64,000 nucleotides of DNA from DASQPR01 sp963797675 (GTDB lineage: Bacteria > Actinomycetota > Actinomycetes > Mycobacteriales > Micromonosporaceae): assembly GCA_963797675.1 (NCBI GenBank), contig CAWCQQ010000004.1, positions 1-64,000 of the forward strand, given 5' to 3'. Shown here one piece after another: positions 7,998-17,947 of this stretch. The notes beneath the pieces were generated by a model. That model was not told the DNA's origin. It was given only the letters and a program-made list of their open reading frames with translations, and made no database searches. The position numbers and the translations under genes are program-made. The number at the start of each line of letters is the position of its first letter. Positions within the stretch are counted from its first letter, which is position 1.

Positions 7998-10932
7998 CTA
8001 GTCAGTTAAGGACGGAGTCGCGCCGCCACTGCGCGGCGGCGGGACGTCACCGGACTCCACGGCGGCGACGGCGAGCGCGGTGCGCGAGGGCGCATCCCGT
8101 TTGCGCATGGCGGAATGGACGTGCTTCTCGACGGTGCGGGGCGAGAGCCCGAGGACTCGGGCGATTTGTGCGCTGGTCCCACCCTCGACCAGCAGGCGCA
8201 CCACGTCGAGTTCGCGCGGCGAGAACTGGTCTCCATAGCGGGGCCGACCCACCCGTGCTCCGACCCGGACCCCTTCGCCCGCGAGAGTCTGCCGTACTCG
8301 GTCGGCATCCGCGGTCGCGCCGAGGGCGGTGAGGAGGCCGAAGACCTCACGGAGTGCGCCGACCGCCCGGTCCCCCTCGCCCGCCGCGAGGCGACATGCG
8401 GCCGCCGCCTCGCGGGCCAGCAGGGCATCGTACGGCCTCGGGAGGTCGTTCCAGGCGGCACTCGCCTCGTCGAAGAGGTTGGCGGCGCCGGTGAGGTCAC
8501 CGGCGGCGCGGGCGAGCAGGGCCGCGGTCAACCTGCGGGCCGCCGTCGCCGCTGGAGCGTCCAGGCCGCGCGTGCCCGCCGCGAAGGCCTCGGCGGCGCT
8601 GGCGGCATCATCGACGCGCCCGCCTTCGAGCAGGGCGCGAACGCGCAACGGCGCGATCTCGGCGGCCCAGAGCCAAAGTCCCTTGGCCTCGACCAGCTGC
8701 CAGGCGGCGTCGGCGACGACCAGTGCTTCTCCGGGCCGGCCGGCGGCGATCGCCAGCCGCGCAACCACGGCCGCCGGGTCCCGAGATCCGTCGGCGGGAC
8801 CGCGCGGACGACCGACCGCTATCGCGCTGCGGAGCCGCTCCTGCGCCCGCCGGTGATCGCCGTGGGCTGCGTCGAGGAGACCGGCCAGCAGTAGCGCGTC
8901 GACGCGCAGCATGGGTTCGTCGGCGTCAAGAGCCGAGACCCACCACTGCGCGGGGCCGCTCCAGCTGCCGGTGAGCCAGTCGAGATGAGCGAGGGTAGCG
9001 CCAACAAGATCGCGCAGGCGCAGGTACTGGTGCTTGTCTGCCAGGGCGGCGGCCGCGTCAAGCCAGCGGCGGGCGTCGTCATAGCGGCCCCACAGCATCG
9101 CCGCCTCGCCGAAGTTCGCGAACCCGCGGGCGCGCTGCAGCAACTCGCCGGGGGTATCCCCCTCGGTCGGCAGTTCGCGGGCTGCCGCCCAACCGGTGGG
9201 GTCGCCGAGCATCAGGAGCGTTGCAGCGCGGTCCGCGAGGAACGCGAGCCGGGCGTCGGGCGACGGGCCGGGCCTGGCATCGATGAGACGCCCGGCGCGC
9301 TCCAGCCAGGCCCGGTGATGCGCTGCGGGGCGCGGGGTACCGAGCGGACGAGCAAGCATCAACATCGCCTGCACAGCGGCCGCAGGCCGGTCCTGGACCA
9401 GCCCCGCTACGGCCCGCTCCATCTCGACCGAGGCGGCCTCCACATCGCCGACGTGGAACATCAGCCGTGCCAGCTGCCAGCTGGCCTCCGTCCGCTCCTG
9501 CCGCGTGAGCTCGTCGGCGGCGGACTGGCGCAGAACGCCGACGATCTCGCACAGCGGTCCGTTACCGGGTGCGGCATACAGCGGCATGCGCTGCACCAGA
9601 CGAGAGACCGCTGCGCCCCGGACGGCACCGCCGGTCAGGAGATCAAGGAGCATGCGAAACGCCGTACGCGGGTCGCCCGACGCGATCGCGTGGCCCGCCG
9701 CCTGCTCGGCGTACGCTGCCCACCGACCCGGATCACCCCCCTCCCGGAAATGTCGGGCCAGCTCGGCGACGTGGGGTGCCGGCTCCCGCTCGAGGGCCTC
9801 CCCTGCCCGGCGGTGAAGGCGAGTGCGCTCCATCGCGCCGAGGGCCTGGTAGACACTTCGCGCGGCCAGGACATGACGAAATGCCACCCGGCCGTCGTGT
9901 TCCTCGTGCAGCAGCCCGCCGGCGAGCGCCGCCACAAGGCCGTCCTCCGCCTCATCCCTGGGCTACGCCGGCCACGTCGGCGACCATGCCCGGTGCCCGC
10001 TCGCCGTCGAGTACGGCGAGCGCGGTCAGTACCGCGCTGGCCGTCGGCCCGAGGCGGGCGACCCGCTCGAGCACGGCGTCACGGATGCTGTGCGGTACAT
10101 CGAGCTCCGCCACGTCGCGCCGCAGCCAGGAGCCGCCCTCACAGACCAGGTCTGCACGGTCGTAGAGCAGACGGACGGACTCCTCGATCGCGAGCGGCAC
10201 CCCGTCGGTGTGGCCGAACAAGAACTCCGCGAACTCCACGGAGACCGGCTCTCCGCCGAGCATCGAGGACACCAGATCCGCTGTCCCTGCGATGTCGAGC
10301 GGGCCCGGTTCGAGCCGGGTGACACCGGCCTGCGCAACCAGCCGACGTATCAGTGAATCTCGGCGGACGTCTTCGGGCCGGTAGGTGAGGACGAGCCGCG
10401 GGCCTCGCTCCCGCCGGGCTTGAAGGAACAGCAGCAACTCGAGTGTGGTCTCGTCGGCCCAGTGAGCGTCCTCGACCACGAGCAGCCCGACGTCGAGGGC
10501 GTCGATGAGCTCGGCGAACGCGCGGAGCAGGCGATAACGGGCGGCCGCGGCGTCGGGCAAGGGCTCGGGCGCAGGCGGCAGGTGCTCGGCCCACTCCGGG
10601 AAGAGCGGCCGCAGCGCCCCCGCCAGCCCGGTGAGCGGCAGGCCTGCGATGCGGTCGGCCAGCCGGCGTACGGCGTCGACGACGGATCCGAGCGTGTACG
10701 GCTCCCGGAAGGGCGGGCACACTGCGACCAGCACCGTCTCCCGACGCCGTGGCAGGAGCTCGTGGAGGAGCCGTGTCTTCCCGATCCCCGCCTCGCCCGC
10801 GACCACGATAAGGCCCGGGCGCTCGTCGAGCGCCCGGTCGAGGATTGCGAGGTCGCGATCACGGCCGACCATCCGGGGCACGGCGAGGTCGGGTCGGCGG
10901 ACCTGCGCGCCCGCGCTCCAAGGCACACTCAT
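7998..10932 (-). pseudogene. LuxR-family large ATP-binding (LAL) regulator, split by a frameshift
   Basis: Two adjacent frames together make one LAL-type activator of about 975 residues. The first frame (10932 to 9952) starts at ATG with GGAGGCGGAG upstream and carries the AAA-type ATPase domain, with P-loop GEAGIGKT near residue 45 and VVEDAHWAD as Walker B. The second frame (read to 7998) holds the helical repeat region and ends in a LuxR helix-turn-helix (FSPRELDVVRLL, then SPRTVEKHVHSAMRK). The frames join exactly if one G is removed from the GGG run at 9956-9958: the reading then passes from GVAQ to DEAEDGLVAAL without loss. As sequenced, translation stops at 9952 and the DNA-binding domain is uncoupled. 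It could be a pseudogene, a sequencing indel or, less likely, programmed frameshifting. Confidence 0.85.
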
Positions 10933-11321
10933 CTCCGCCTCCGATCCGACCTAGTGGAGTCATTCTGCCGGTAGAGGCGCTAGGCACTGCCGGTCGACTT
11001 CGTCGAAGCTACTGCTTTGTTCGCCATACGCGCTCGAAACTCCCGCGCCGGCCATCAGAAGCGTTCACGGAATCCATGACTCGGTTGTTCCAGGTGGGAT
11101 CGTGGCTTACATGCTCTGCCGGGAAGTTGAGTCACAATTGCGGCGGTTCGGCGACCGTGTCCGCTACCGCTGTGACCCGCTGCACCTGAAGTCGGCGTGC
11201 CGCCGTGGGAGCCCGCCGCACAATCCGGTGTTCGACGGCGTTGCCGGCTGATCCGGCATTAGCATTGTTCGGTCTCCCCGCTGGCAGGACTGGTGAAAAC
11301 CCTAGTTCCCAAGGAGCGATG
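10933..11321. other. Intergenic region between divergent units
   Basis: 389 bp between the minus-strand LAL regulator and the plus-strand epoxide hydrolase-like gene. It must hold both promoters. I see no coding sequence with a plausible start and no strong inverted repeat. A weak sigma70-like pair (TTGTTC, 17 bp, TACATG) lies near 11087-11115, but I would not rely on it. Confidence 0.3.
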
Positions 11322-12209
11322 ATGATCGACGGATTTAGCGAACTTCGTGAGGGCTATGCCGAGATCGGCGATGTTCGACTGCATTACGTCGAGGCCGGCG
11401 ATGGGCCGTTGGTCGTTCTGCTGCATGGTTTCCCCGAGTTCTGGTACGGCTGGCGGCTGCAGATCCAACCGCTCGCGGCGGCGGGATTCCGCGTCGTCGC
11501 GCCGGACATGCGCGGTTACAACCTGTCGTCGTGCCCGGACGGCGTCGCCGCCTACGCCGGCGACCTACTGGCCGCCGACATCCGCGGTCTCATCCACGAA
11601 CGCGGTGCAGAGTCCGCGATGCTGGTCGGGCACGACTGGGGCGGAAGCGTCGCCTGGGCCACCGCGATGAACCACCCCGAGGTCGTTGACCGGCTGGCCA
11701 TCCTCAACGCGGCCCATCCCCGCAAGCTAACGCAGGGATTGCACCACCCGGGCCAGCTCAAGAAGTCGTGGTACTTCTTCTTCTTCGATCTCCCGGACGT
11801 GCCCGAAAGCGTCGTGCACGCCAACAACTGGCATTTCTACCGACATTTCCTGCGCGACGCCCAACCGGCCTACACACCGGAGGAGATCGACCGGTACGTC
11901 GAGGCGTGGTCGCAGCCGGGCGCGGCCAGCGGAATGATCAACTACTACCGGTCCTCGGTCCGGCAGTCACCCAAGAAGGCCGAAGCGGCCCTTCGGCCCA
12001 TTCAGGCGCCCACACTGGTCATTTGGGGTGAAGAGGATCGTTACCTCGGCCAAGAACTCGCCGAGCCCGATCATGACGACGTGCCCAACCTCGATCGTGT
12101 CGAGCGCCTAGCGGGCGCGTCGCATTGGGTGCATCACGACGCGGCCGAGCGCGTGACAACACTGCTCACCGGCTTTTTCGCGCCAGCGCTAGCGACCAGC
12201 AGCCGCTGA
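11322..12209 (+). CDS. Alpha/beta hydrolase, soluble epoxide hydrolase-like
   Basis: A 295-residue alpha/beta hydrolase. HGFPEFWYGW forms the HGxP oxyanion region. GHDWGGSVAW carries the aspartate nucleophile typical of epoxide hydrolases and haloalkane dehalogenases. The acid lies in LVIWGEEDRYL and the catalytic histidine in GASHWVHHD. A cap domain with tyrosines (YYRSS, HFYRHFL) favours epoxide ring opening over dehalogenation. ATG codons at 11319 and 11322 are both in frame, and AAGGAG at 11311-11316 is correctly spaced only for 11322. Likely cytoplasmic. The next gene, an NmrA-like oxidoreductase, starts 225 bp downstream. Confidence 0.85.
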   Translation: MIDGFSELREGYAEIGDVRLHYVEAGDGPLVVLLHGFPEFWYGWRLQIQPLAAAGFRVVAPDMRGYNLSSCPDGVAAYAGDLLAADIRGLIHERGAESAMLVGHDWGGSVAWATAMNHPEVVDRLAILNAAHPRKLTQGLHHPGQLKKSWYFFFFDLPDVPESVVHANNWHFYRHFLRDAQPAYTPEEIDRYVEAWSQPGAASGMINYYRSSVRQSPKKAEAALRPIQAPTLVIWGEEDRYLGQELAEPDHDDVPNLDRVERLAGASHWVHHDAAERVTTLLTGFFAPALATSSR

Positions 12210-12434
12210 ACCTGACAATCGAGATCGTCACCGACAGCCGGGGATCCTCGTGACCAGACGGGCATGCCGGACTCGAGCGGAAGCGGGGGCGAACATGCAG
12301 TTCGTCTTGATCGACACCCGGCCGACGGTAACGAAGCCGCGGTAGTCGGCGCGACACAGGCCGACTGCCGACGTTGTGCGGCCGGTTCATCGACCTCACA
12401 ACTCTTGAACCGAGGGCCCCCTAAAGGATGCGTC

Positions 12435-13301
12435 TTGACCATCACCGTTGTCGGTGCCACCGGACGGGTCGGCAGCGCCGTCGTCCGGCAGCTGGTCACA
12501 GCCGACACAGCAGTGCGTGTGCTAGTGCGCGATCCCGGAAAAGCCCAGCGGCTCTTCGGCGACCGGCCGCGCCTGGAGACCATCCGCATTCGCCTGGATG
12601 AGCCCGCGGCCGTGGCCGCCGGGCTCGCCGGATCTGACGCCGTCTTTCTGGCCATGGGCTCGGTCGGTCTGGAAGCCGGCCTGCAGCGGATCGTCATTCA
12701 GGCCGCCGCGGCCACCGCAGGACTCCGGCAGCTGGTCCGCATGTCCGTGTTGAATGCAGGACCCGACTCACTGGGCATCAACCAGCGGGCGCACTGGAGC
12801 CTCGACGTCACAGCTCAGGTCGCTGGTGTGCCGTACACCACGATCCGACCTGCCGTTTTCTCCGCTTCGGTACTGGCCGGGGCACCAGAGATCAAGGCCT
12901 CCCGGACGTGGACCGGACTGGCCAGCACCGGGCGGGTTGCCCTCATCGACCACCGGGACACTGCGGATGCCGCCGCCCACGTGCTGACCGAACCGTCCAC
13001 CTGGGGACGCCACCACGACCTCACCGGCCCGCGCCAGGTCAGCTGGCCCGAGGCTCTCGAGGCCCTATCCGCGGAACTCGGCGAAACGATCACCTTCCGC
13101 ACCACCACCGCGATCGAACTGATAGCGCAGCTCATCCGAGCCGGGGTAACACCTGGGAACGCAGAACTGCTGGTGACACGGGAATGGGCGATCCTTGCCG
13201 GGGAGAACGAGCGAACCACCGCCACGGTGCGCCAGCTGACCGGGCATGAGCCGCGTGCGATCGAAGAATTCTTCCACGAGAACCGCGAACTGTTTCGCTG
13301 A
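12435..13301 (+). CDS. NmrA-like NAD(P)-binding oxidoreductase (atypical SDR)
   Basis: A 288-residue Rossmann protein. ITVVGATGRVGSAVVRQL is the nucleotide-binding glycine motif of atypical SDR/NmrA proteins, followed by VRVLVRDPGKA and a late substrate-binding half with ALIDHRDTADAAAHVL. It lacks the YxxxK catalytic pair of classical SDRs, as usual for NmrA-like proteins. The chosen start is TTG 12435, six bases after AAAGGA; no in-frame ATG or GTG is better placed. It may act as a quinone or flavin-type reductase or as a redox sensor. The substrate is unknown. Confidence 0.8.
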   Translation: MTITVVGATGRVGSAVVRQLVTADTAVRVLVRDPGKAQRLFGDRPRLETIRIRLDEPAAVAAGLAGSDAVFLAMGSVGLEAGLQRIVIQAAAATAGLRQLVRMSVLNAGPDSLGINQRAHWSLDVTAQVAGVPYTTIRPAVFSASVLAGAPEIKASRTWTGLASTGRVALIDHRDTADAAAHVLTEPSTWGRHHDLTGPRQVSWPEALEALSAELGETITFRTTTAIELIAQLIRAGVTPGNAELLVTREWAILAGENERTTATVRQLTGHEPRAIEEFFHENRELFR

Positions 13302-13485
13302 GCTGCTGCTGCCGGCCCTGTTAGCCGTACGACCTTGGAATTGCACGCCGATCCAATACGGGCGCACCGAGGGGCGCAGGATCGACTCCGCCACCGGCAG
13401 AGCGTTTGATCGCTGTTGGATGGCCACGTCCAGCGGCGGCATGTTGGCCAGCCAATCGTGGAAAGTGTCTGTCCCGGGGCCCGGC

Positions 13486-14079
13486 TCAGTCGGCGCGCGG
13501 CGGCAGTTCGGACTGCTCTGTGCCACTGCCGGTAAGTGCCGTGCGGGCGGCCTGCAGCAGTTCCTCGGACAGCGAGTCGCCCTGGGTGGCCCGGGCAAGG
13601 ACGAGGGCACCGACCATGGTGCACAGCTGGGCCATGCCGTCATCGTCGCCGGTGGCGAGCCGAGCGGCGAGGTTCCGTACCCCGTTGATGTAAACGCGGT
13701 GGGCGTGGGCGGCCTGGTCCGGCTCACGTCCCAGGTCAGCGGCGAATCCGGAGACGGGACAGCCGTCGGCGGGGTGATCGCGGTGCCACGTCGAGAGGTA
13801 GTGCTCGATCAGTGTCCGGCGGCCGGTCTCGGGCTGCCCGGCGTCCTCCTCGCGCGCCGCCGAGTAGACGGCGGGCTTGGCGAAGGCGTGGGCGGCGGCC
13901 TCGTCGATCAGGTCCTCCTTGGAGGAGAACTGCTTGTAAAACCCGCCGTGAGTGAGGCCGGCGGCGTTCATCACCTCGGCGACGCTGACCGCGGTGCCTC
14001 TGTCGCGGAACATCCGGGAGGCGGCGGCTACGACGCGCTGCCGGTTCTCCTGTGCTTGCGCCTGGGACACACGACCCAC
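13486..14079 (-). CDS. TetR/AcrR-family transcriptional regulator
   Basis: About 197 residues with an N-terminal TetR helix-turn-helix (SRMFRDRGTAVSVAEVM, then AGLTHGGFYKQF) and a ligand-binding domain containing a conserved GCPVSGFAAD loop with a cysteine. This resembles the NemR-like branch of TetR proteins that sense electrophiles. I prefer GTG 14079, nine bases after GAGGAG; a GTG at 14109 is also in frame. The gene is divergent from an EmrB/QacA-type exporter and very probably represses it. A perfect AGATGG/CCATCT inverted repeat just upstream is a candidate operator. Confidence 0.85.
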   Translation of the reverse strand: MGRVSQAQAQENRQRVVAAASRMFRDRGTAVSVAEVMNAAGLTHGGFYKQFSSKEDLIDEAAAHAFAKPAVYSAAREEDAGQPETGRRTLIEHYLSTWHRDHPADGCPVSGFAADLGREPDQAAHAHRVYINGVRNLAARLATGDDDGMAQLCTMVGALVLARATQGDSLSEELLQAARTALTGSGTEQSELPPRAD

Positions 14080-14096
14080 GGAATCACTCTCCTCGG

Positions 14097-14118
14097 AGAT
14101 GGATGTCACTTGCCATCT
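14097..14118. promoter_or_regulatory. Candidate TetR operator in the divergent promoter region
   Basis: Inverted repeat AGATGG-N10-CCATCT, 18-39 bp upstream of the TetR start and within the 190-bp divergent interval shared with the efflux gene. Size and position fit TetR-type autoregulation; assignment is by inference. Confidence 0.4.
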
Positions 14119-14269
14119 ATCCTACCTCCGGTTTAGATTACCGACGACATCTACTGAACGATAACGGGATCACTCGGCAGGTCGAGCGGAGTTCGGCGCT
14201 GCCTCGCACCGTCTACGGCCGGCAGCGTCCCCCGGCAACCACAGAACCTGGACAGCATTGGAGACCCCT

Positions 14270-16033
14270 GTGACACCCTCACCTGAGCCCACCCAGTCCT
14301 CGACGACCTCGACGACCACGCCACCGACGCCATCCACGCCAAAAGGTGCTAAATCCAGCGCAAACGGAAGACAAGCCAGCCGTCAGGCCCACTACGCTGG
14401 GCCGGTGAGCCAGCTGGCTGAAGCCCCGGCGACGTCATCGCGGCAGCGGTGGACACTGGTGCTGGTCTGCACGGCGGCATTCATGCTGCTGCTCGACATC
14501 ACCGTGGTGAGCGTGGCGCTGCCGTCGATTCAGCGAGATCTACACGCGAGCCTGTCAGGCCTGCAGTGGGTGAGCGCCGCGTACTCCTTGGTACTGGCGG
14601 TGCTCCTACTGCCGGCAGCGACTCTGGGCGACCGGCTGGGCCGGCGTCGGTTGTTCCTGGTCGGCATGGTCATCTTTACCCTCGGGTCGCTGGCCTGCGC
14701 GCTGGCCCCCACCGCGCTGGCGCTCGACCTATTCCGCGCCCTCCAAGGAGTCGGCGGCGCGGTGCTGTTCGCCACCGCCACGCCGCTGCTACGGGCGGAG
14801 TTCTCCGGCGCCGCCCTGGCCCGCGCCCTGGGCGCCTTCGGCGCCACGCTCGGCGGCGCCACGGCCATCGGGCCGCTGGCCGGCGGGCTGCTGACCGACA
14901 CGCTGGGCTGGCGGTTCATCTTCTTCATCAACCTGCCCATCGGCGTGGCGGCGTTCGTGGCCGGGGCGACCCGGTTGCGCGAGTCTCGCAACCCGGCGGG
15001 CGGCCGCGCCGACTGGGTGGGCACGGCCCTGATCACCGGGGCGCTGACCGCGCTGATGTTCGCACTGATCCGCGGCAACTCGCTGGGCTGGACGAGCCCG
15101 GTGATCGTGACCCTGTTCGCGGCCGCAGGCGTGGCCTTTGCCGGGTTCGTGATCTACGAACTGCGCATCGCCACCACGCCCATGGCCGACCTGCGCCTGT
15201 TCCGGCGGCGTAGCTTCGCCGCGACCGGGTTCGTGGCATTCGCCATCTCGGTGACCGTCATCGGAATGATCATCTACCTGTCGCTGTACGTGCAAAACAC
15301 CCTCGGCTACTCCCCGGTCCAGGCCGGACTCCGGTTCCTGCCCCTGTCGCTGGCCTCCTTCGCGGCCGCTCTGCTGACCGGCCGGCTGATCGGCAAGGTG
15401 CCGATGCGAGTACTGCTCGGTGTGGCCATGGTCGCGGCTGCTGCCGGGCTGGCTTCCATGGCCCACCTCACCGCCACTTCCACCTGGCTGGTGCTTCTGC
15501 CCGGCTACATCCTGGCCGGGATCGGTCTGGGCATCACCTCCACCAGCCTGGCGTCGGCAGCGCTGGCCGCGGTGGAGCCGGCCCGAGCCGGGATGGCTGC
15601 CGGCCTGGTGAACACGCTCCGCCAGGTCGGCACCGCCACCGGCGTGGCCGTGATCGGCGCCCTCTACTCCTCCCGCGTCAACACCGCCACCCAAAACGCC
15701 CTAGCGGGATTTCCCATCCCGACCAGCGCCACCCAACGACTAGCCACCGCTGTCGCCTCCGGTGCCGGCGCCACGGTCGCCAATCTTGTCCCGCCCGCCG
15801 TCCGCACGGCCGTCGCCCACGCCGCCCGCGCCGGCACCGCCAGCGGGCTCAACGACGTCCTGCTCGCCGCGGCCGCGTTCGCCGCGATCGGCGCGATAGC
15901 CGGCTTCGCCTTCGGACCCGACCGAGCCAAGCAGCCGCAGCCACGCCCAGCCGCCAGCGAGCAGCAAACTCAGGCTGGGCCTGCCGAGCACCAGGCGCCG
16001 AGACCGGCCGGGCCCGCAACGCCGGGCCAATAG
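14270..16033 (+). CDS. DHA2-family (EmrB/QacA-type) 14-helix MFS efflux transporter
   Basis: About 587 residues with a long Thr/Pro/Ser-rich cytoplasmic N-tail followed by a 14-TM drug:proton antiporter. Recognisable motifs are LLDITVVSVALPSI (helix 1, motif D1), LGDRLGRRRLFLVG (motif A), a glycine-rich GATLGGATAIGPLAGG helix 5 (motif C) and WRFIFFINLPIG. The C-tail is rich in Pro/Gln/Ala. GTG 14270 has GGAG six bases upstream; a TTG at 14258 is also possible. It is divergently paired with the TetR repressor and probably exports a toxic organic compound. A hairpin terminator follows the stop. Confidence 0.88.
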   Translation: MTPSPEPTQSSTTSTTTPPTPSTPKGAKSSANGRQASRQAHYAGPVSQLAEAPATSSRQRWTLVLVCTAAFMLLLDITVVSVALPSIQRDLHASLSGLQWVSAAYSLVLAVLLLPAATLGDRLGRRRLFLVGMVIFTLGSLACALAPTALALDLFRALQGVGGAVLFATATPLLRAEFSGAALARALGAFGATLGGATAIGPLAGGLLTDTLGWRFIFFINLPIGVAAFVAGATRLRESRNPAGGRADWVGTALITGALTALMFALIRGNSLGWTSPVIVTLFAAAGVAFAGFVIYELRIATTPMADLRLFRRRSFAATGFVAFAISVTVIGMIIYLSLYVQNTLGYSPVQAGLRFLPLSLASFAAALLTGRLIGKVPMRVLLGVAMVAAAAGLASMAHLTATSTWLVLLPGYILAGIGLGITSTSLASAALAAVEPARAGMAAGLVNTLRQVGTATGVAVIGALYSSRVNTATQNALAGFPIPTSATQRLATAVASGAGATVANLVPPAVRTAVAHAARAGTASGLNDVLLAAAAFAAIGAIAGFAFGPDRAKQPQPRPAASEQQTQAGPAEHQAPRPAGPATPGQ

Positions 16034-16061
16034 ACGACATCGGTAACAGGCGCCGGGATGG

Positions 16062-16085
16062 CCCGGGTACAGCTTCGTACCCGGG
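16062..16085 (+). terminator. Hairpin terminator after the efflux gene
   Basis: A 9-bp perfect stem (16062-16070 with 16077-16085, arm CCCGGGTAC) with a 6-nt loop, 28 bp after the stop codon. Confidence 0.6.
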
Positions 16086-16235
16086 GCCGCGCGTTCCCGA
16101 ATTCATCAACGCTACGTCCCTGAGCAGGTAAAATCGGTTGGTTGCGAACGGAGATGCGGCGTCTGAGGCACGCCCGAGCGGTTTCGCGGAGAACCGGATC
16201 GGTGAAGGCGACTATCAAGGTTGTGGGGTTTAGCC

Positions 16236-16730
16236 GTGGCCAAGATCCACTTTCATCAGTCGACGACTTCAACACCGGAGCAGTTCATCGCCGGGCTCAC
16301 CGACTTCGGGCCGGGCCGCGAGAAGGTGTTCGGCAAGAGCGCCGACGCCGACCTCAAGGTCTACGACAAGAGCCCCGGTCACGCCGACGTCAAGGAGGGC
16401 TCGGGCGGCGTCTGGGAACGCCTCGACTACGACTGGACCGATCCGCACCACATCGTGATGAAGACCGTCGACTCCAACACCTGGGGCGGCCCGTCCGGCT
16501 ACAGCTACACCCTCACCGAACAGCAGAACGGGACGACCGACATCGACGTCGTCATCGTGCGCGACGGCAAGAACCTCAAGGGCAAGGCGCTCGGCGCCGT
16601 GCTCGGCACGGTCGGCAAGAGCGTGCTCGTCAAGGGGTTCGACAAATCCGTCAAGGCCATCGAAGCTCGCAACTACCCGGCGAGCCCCACCGAGCCACGC
16701 GATCGGCCGGCCGGGTCAGCCGAGCAGTGA
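16236..16730 (+). CDS. SRPBCC-family (START-like) protein
   Basis: A 164-residue protein with the helix-grip plan of SRPBCC/polyketide cyclase-like proteins. It starts with a beta strand (AKIHFHQSTTS), then a helix (PEQFIAGLTDFG), a series of strands with GGVWERLDYDW and YSYTLTEQQNGTTDID, and a long C-terminal helix ending in VKGFDKSVKAIEARN. GTG 16236 follows GGGG at a spacing of seven. No catalytic residues can be assigned. It lies alone between two hairpin terminators, so it is probably monocistronic and may bind a hydrophobic ligand. Confidence 0.75.
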   Translation: MAKIHFHQSTTSTPEQFIAGLTDFGPGREKVFGKSADADLKVYDKSPGHADVKEGSGGVWERLDYDWTDPHHIVMKTVDSNTWGGPSGYSYTLTEQQNGTTDIDVVIVRDGKNLKGKALGAVLGTVGKSVLVKGFDKSVKAIEARNYPASPTEPRDRPAGSAEQ

Positions 16731-16767
16731 CCGTCACGCGTACAGCTGCGGTACCGGGAGGCCGTCC

Positions 16768-16793
16768 TCCTCCCTCGATCTGACGAGGGAGGA
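16768..16793 (+). terminator. Hairpin terminator after the SRPBCC gene
   Basis: Perfect 10-bp stem (16768-16777 with 16784-16793, arm TCCTCCCTCG), 6-nt loop ATCTGA, 37 bp after the stop codon. Confidence 0.7.
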
Positions 16794-16804
16794 CTGGCGC
16801 GGAG

Positions 16805-17048
16805 GTCCGCTGTCTGGTCGCCGCCGGTGGAGGCACGTTGCTAGCCGCCCGGGCCGCCGCGACCACGCCGGGCCCCGGTTCCAGCTCCGTCCCGAGCGTT
16901 ACGCCCCAGGACGGCTCCATCCGTGGCCTCGCAGTACAGGCGGGCTATGCCTTGCGCGGGATCCCTAACGCCGCTCCGCCCACGGGCAACCTGCGCCACC
17001 AAGTACCACTGCGCGTTCTGGGCAGCCAAGTAGCTGAGGGGGTCACGT
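16805..17048 (+). pseudogene. N-terminal relic of a type-B carboxylesterase
   Basis: In the frame ending inside the next gene, 16805-17048 encodes a signal-peptide-like stretch (VAAGGGTLLAARAAA) followed by DGSIRGLAVQAGYALRGI and PNAAPPTGNLR. This is close to the hallmark start of type-B carboxylesterases (GxVRG...FxGIPYAAPPVGxLR). No start codon with a clear ribosome binding site and none of the catalytic region remain. The frame runs straight into the metallo-beta-lactamase gene at 17049. It is best read as the left remnant of an esterase gene removed by deletion. Confidence 0.5.
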
Positions 17049-17894
17049 ATGGCGAGTTCGTTGTCGATCGATGTATTCAACAGCGGCTACCTGCCGATAC
17101 CCGGCGGCCCGGGGTGGGATGAACGCACTCCGGCGACCTGGCCGGCGTGCACCTCGACGCTCATCTCCGGCGAGCATGACGCCGTCCTCGTCGACGCGCC
17201 GATCACCACGGACGCGGCCGAGCGGCTGGCGGCCTGGGTGCGCGACAGCGGCAAGCGACCACGGGCGGTCTTCGTGACCCACGGTCACGCCGATCACTTC
17301 TTCGGAGCCGGGGCGGTGCTGTCCGCCTTCCCCTCCGCCGAGCTGATCGCCTGCGATCAGGCGGTCGTCGACGTGGCCCGGACCCAGACCGAACACCTCG
17401 AGGTCTGGGACAAGTGGTTCGGTGGGCGGTACGACCGGTCTCCGGCCGTGCCCGTGCTGGCCGGTCCGGAGTTTGATCTGGAGGGACGACCCGTCCGGTT
17501 CCGGGCGATCGGTGGCGCCGACGGCGCGCTCAACACCATCGTGGAGGTGCCCGAGGCGCGGGTCGTCTGCTCCGGCGACATCGCCTACAACAACATCCAC
17601 ATGTGGCTGTCGACATCGACGCCCGACTCGCGGGCGGCGTGGCTCGCCTCGCTGGACGCGGTGGCCGCCCTCAACCCGACCACCATCATCACCGGCCACA
17701 AGGATCCCGGCGCGCCCGACGACGACGCGAACCGCGTGCTCGACCAGTCACGCCGCTACCTGCAGGACTTCGACGACACGGTTGCGAAGTCGAGCACGCC
17801 GGCCGAGGTGTTCGGCGAGATGGTCGCGAAGTACCCCGACTACGGCAACCGGTACACCCTGTTCACCGCGGCGCACTCCCAGTTCCCGTCCTGA
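17049..17894 (+). CDS. Metallo-beta-lactamase-fold hydrolase (copy 1)
   Basis: A 281-residue MBL-fold protein. The zinc-binding motif THGHADHFFGA lies near residue 80, with the later Asp in VCSGDIAY and His in IITGHKDPG. Its plan (STLISGEHDAVLVDAP early, a late DQSRRYLQDF helix) is that of the single-domain MBL hydrolases that act on small esters, lactones or thioesters. It is the first gene of a three-gene set: a paralogue starts 53 bp downstream and a VOC protein follows. No signal peptide is present. Confidence 0.85.
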   Translation: MASSLSIDVFNSGYLPIPGGPGWDERTPATWPACTSTLISGEHDAVLVDAPITTDAAERLAAWVRDSGKRPRAVFVTHGHADHFFGAGAVLSAFPSAELIACDQAVVDVARTQTEHLEVWDKWFGGRYDRSPAVPVLAGPEFDLEGRPVRFRAIGGADGALNTIVEVPEARVVCSGDIAYNNIHMWLSTSTPDSRAAWLASLDAVAALNPTTIITGHKDPGAPDDDANRVLDQSRRYLQDFDDTVAKSSTPAEVFGEMVAKYPDYGNRYTLFTAAHSQFPS

Positions 17895-17947
17895 ACGGGT
17901 GAGCTTTGGTGGCGTACACCGGTGTTGCGATCGATCAAGGAGTGGCT

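Noticed and set aside
9949..9962. Programmed ribosomal frameshifting in the LAL gene
   Set aside because: No classical slippery heptamer and no downstream stem or pseudoknot could be seen; a simple indel in a G run is the more economical explanation.
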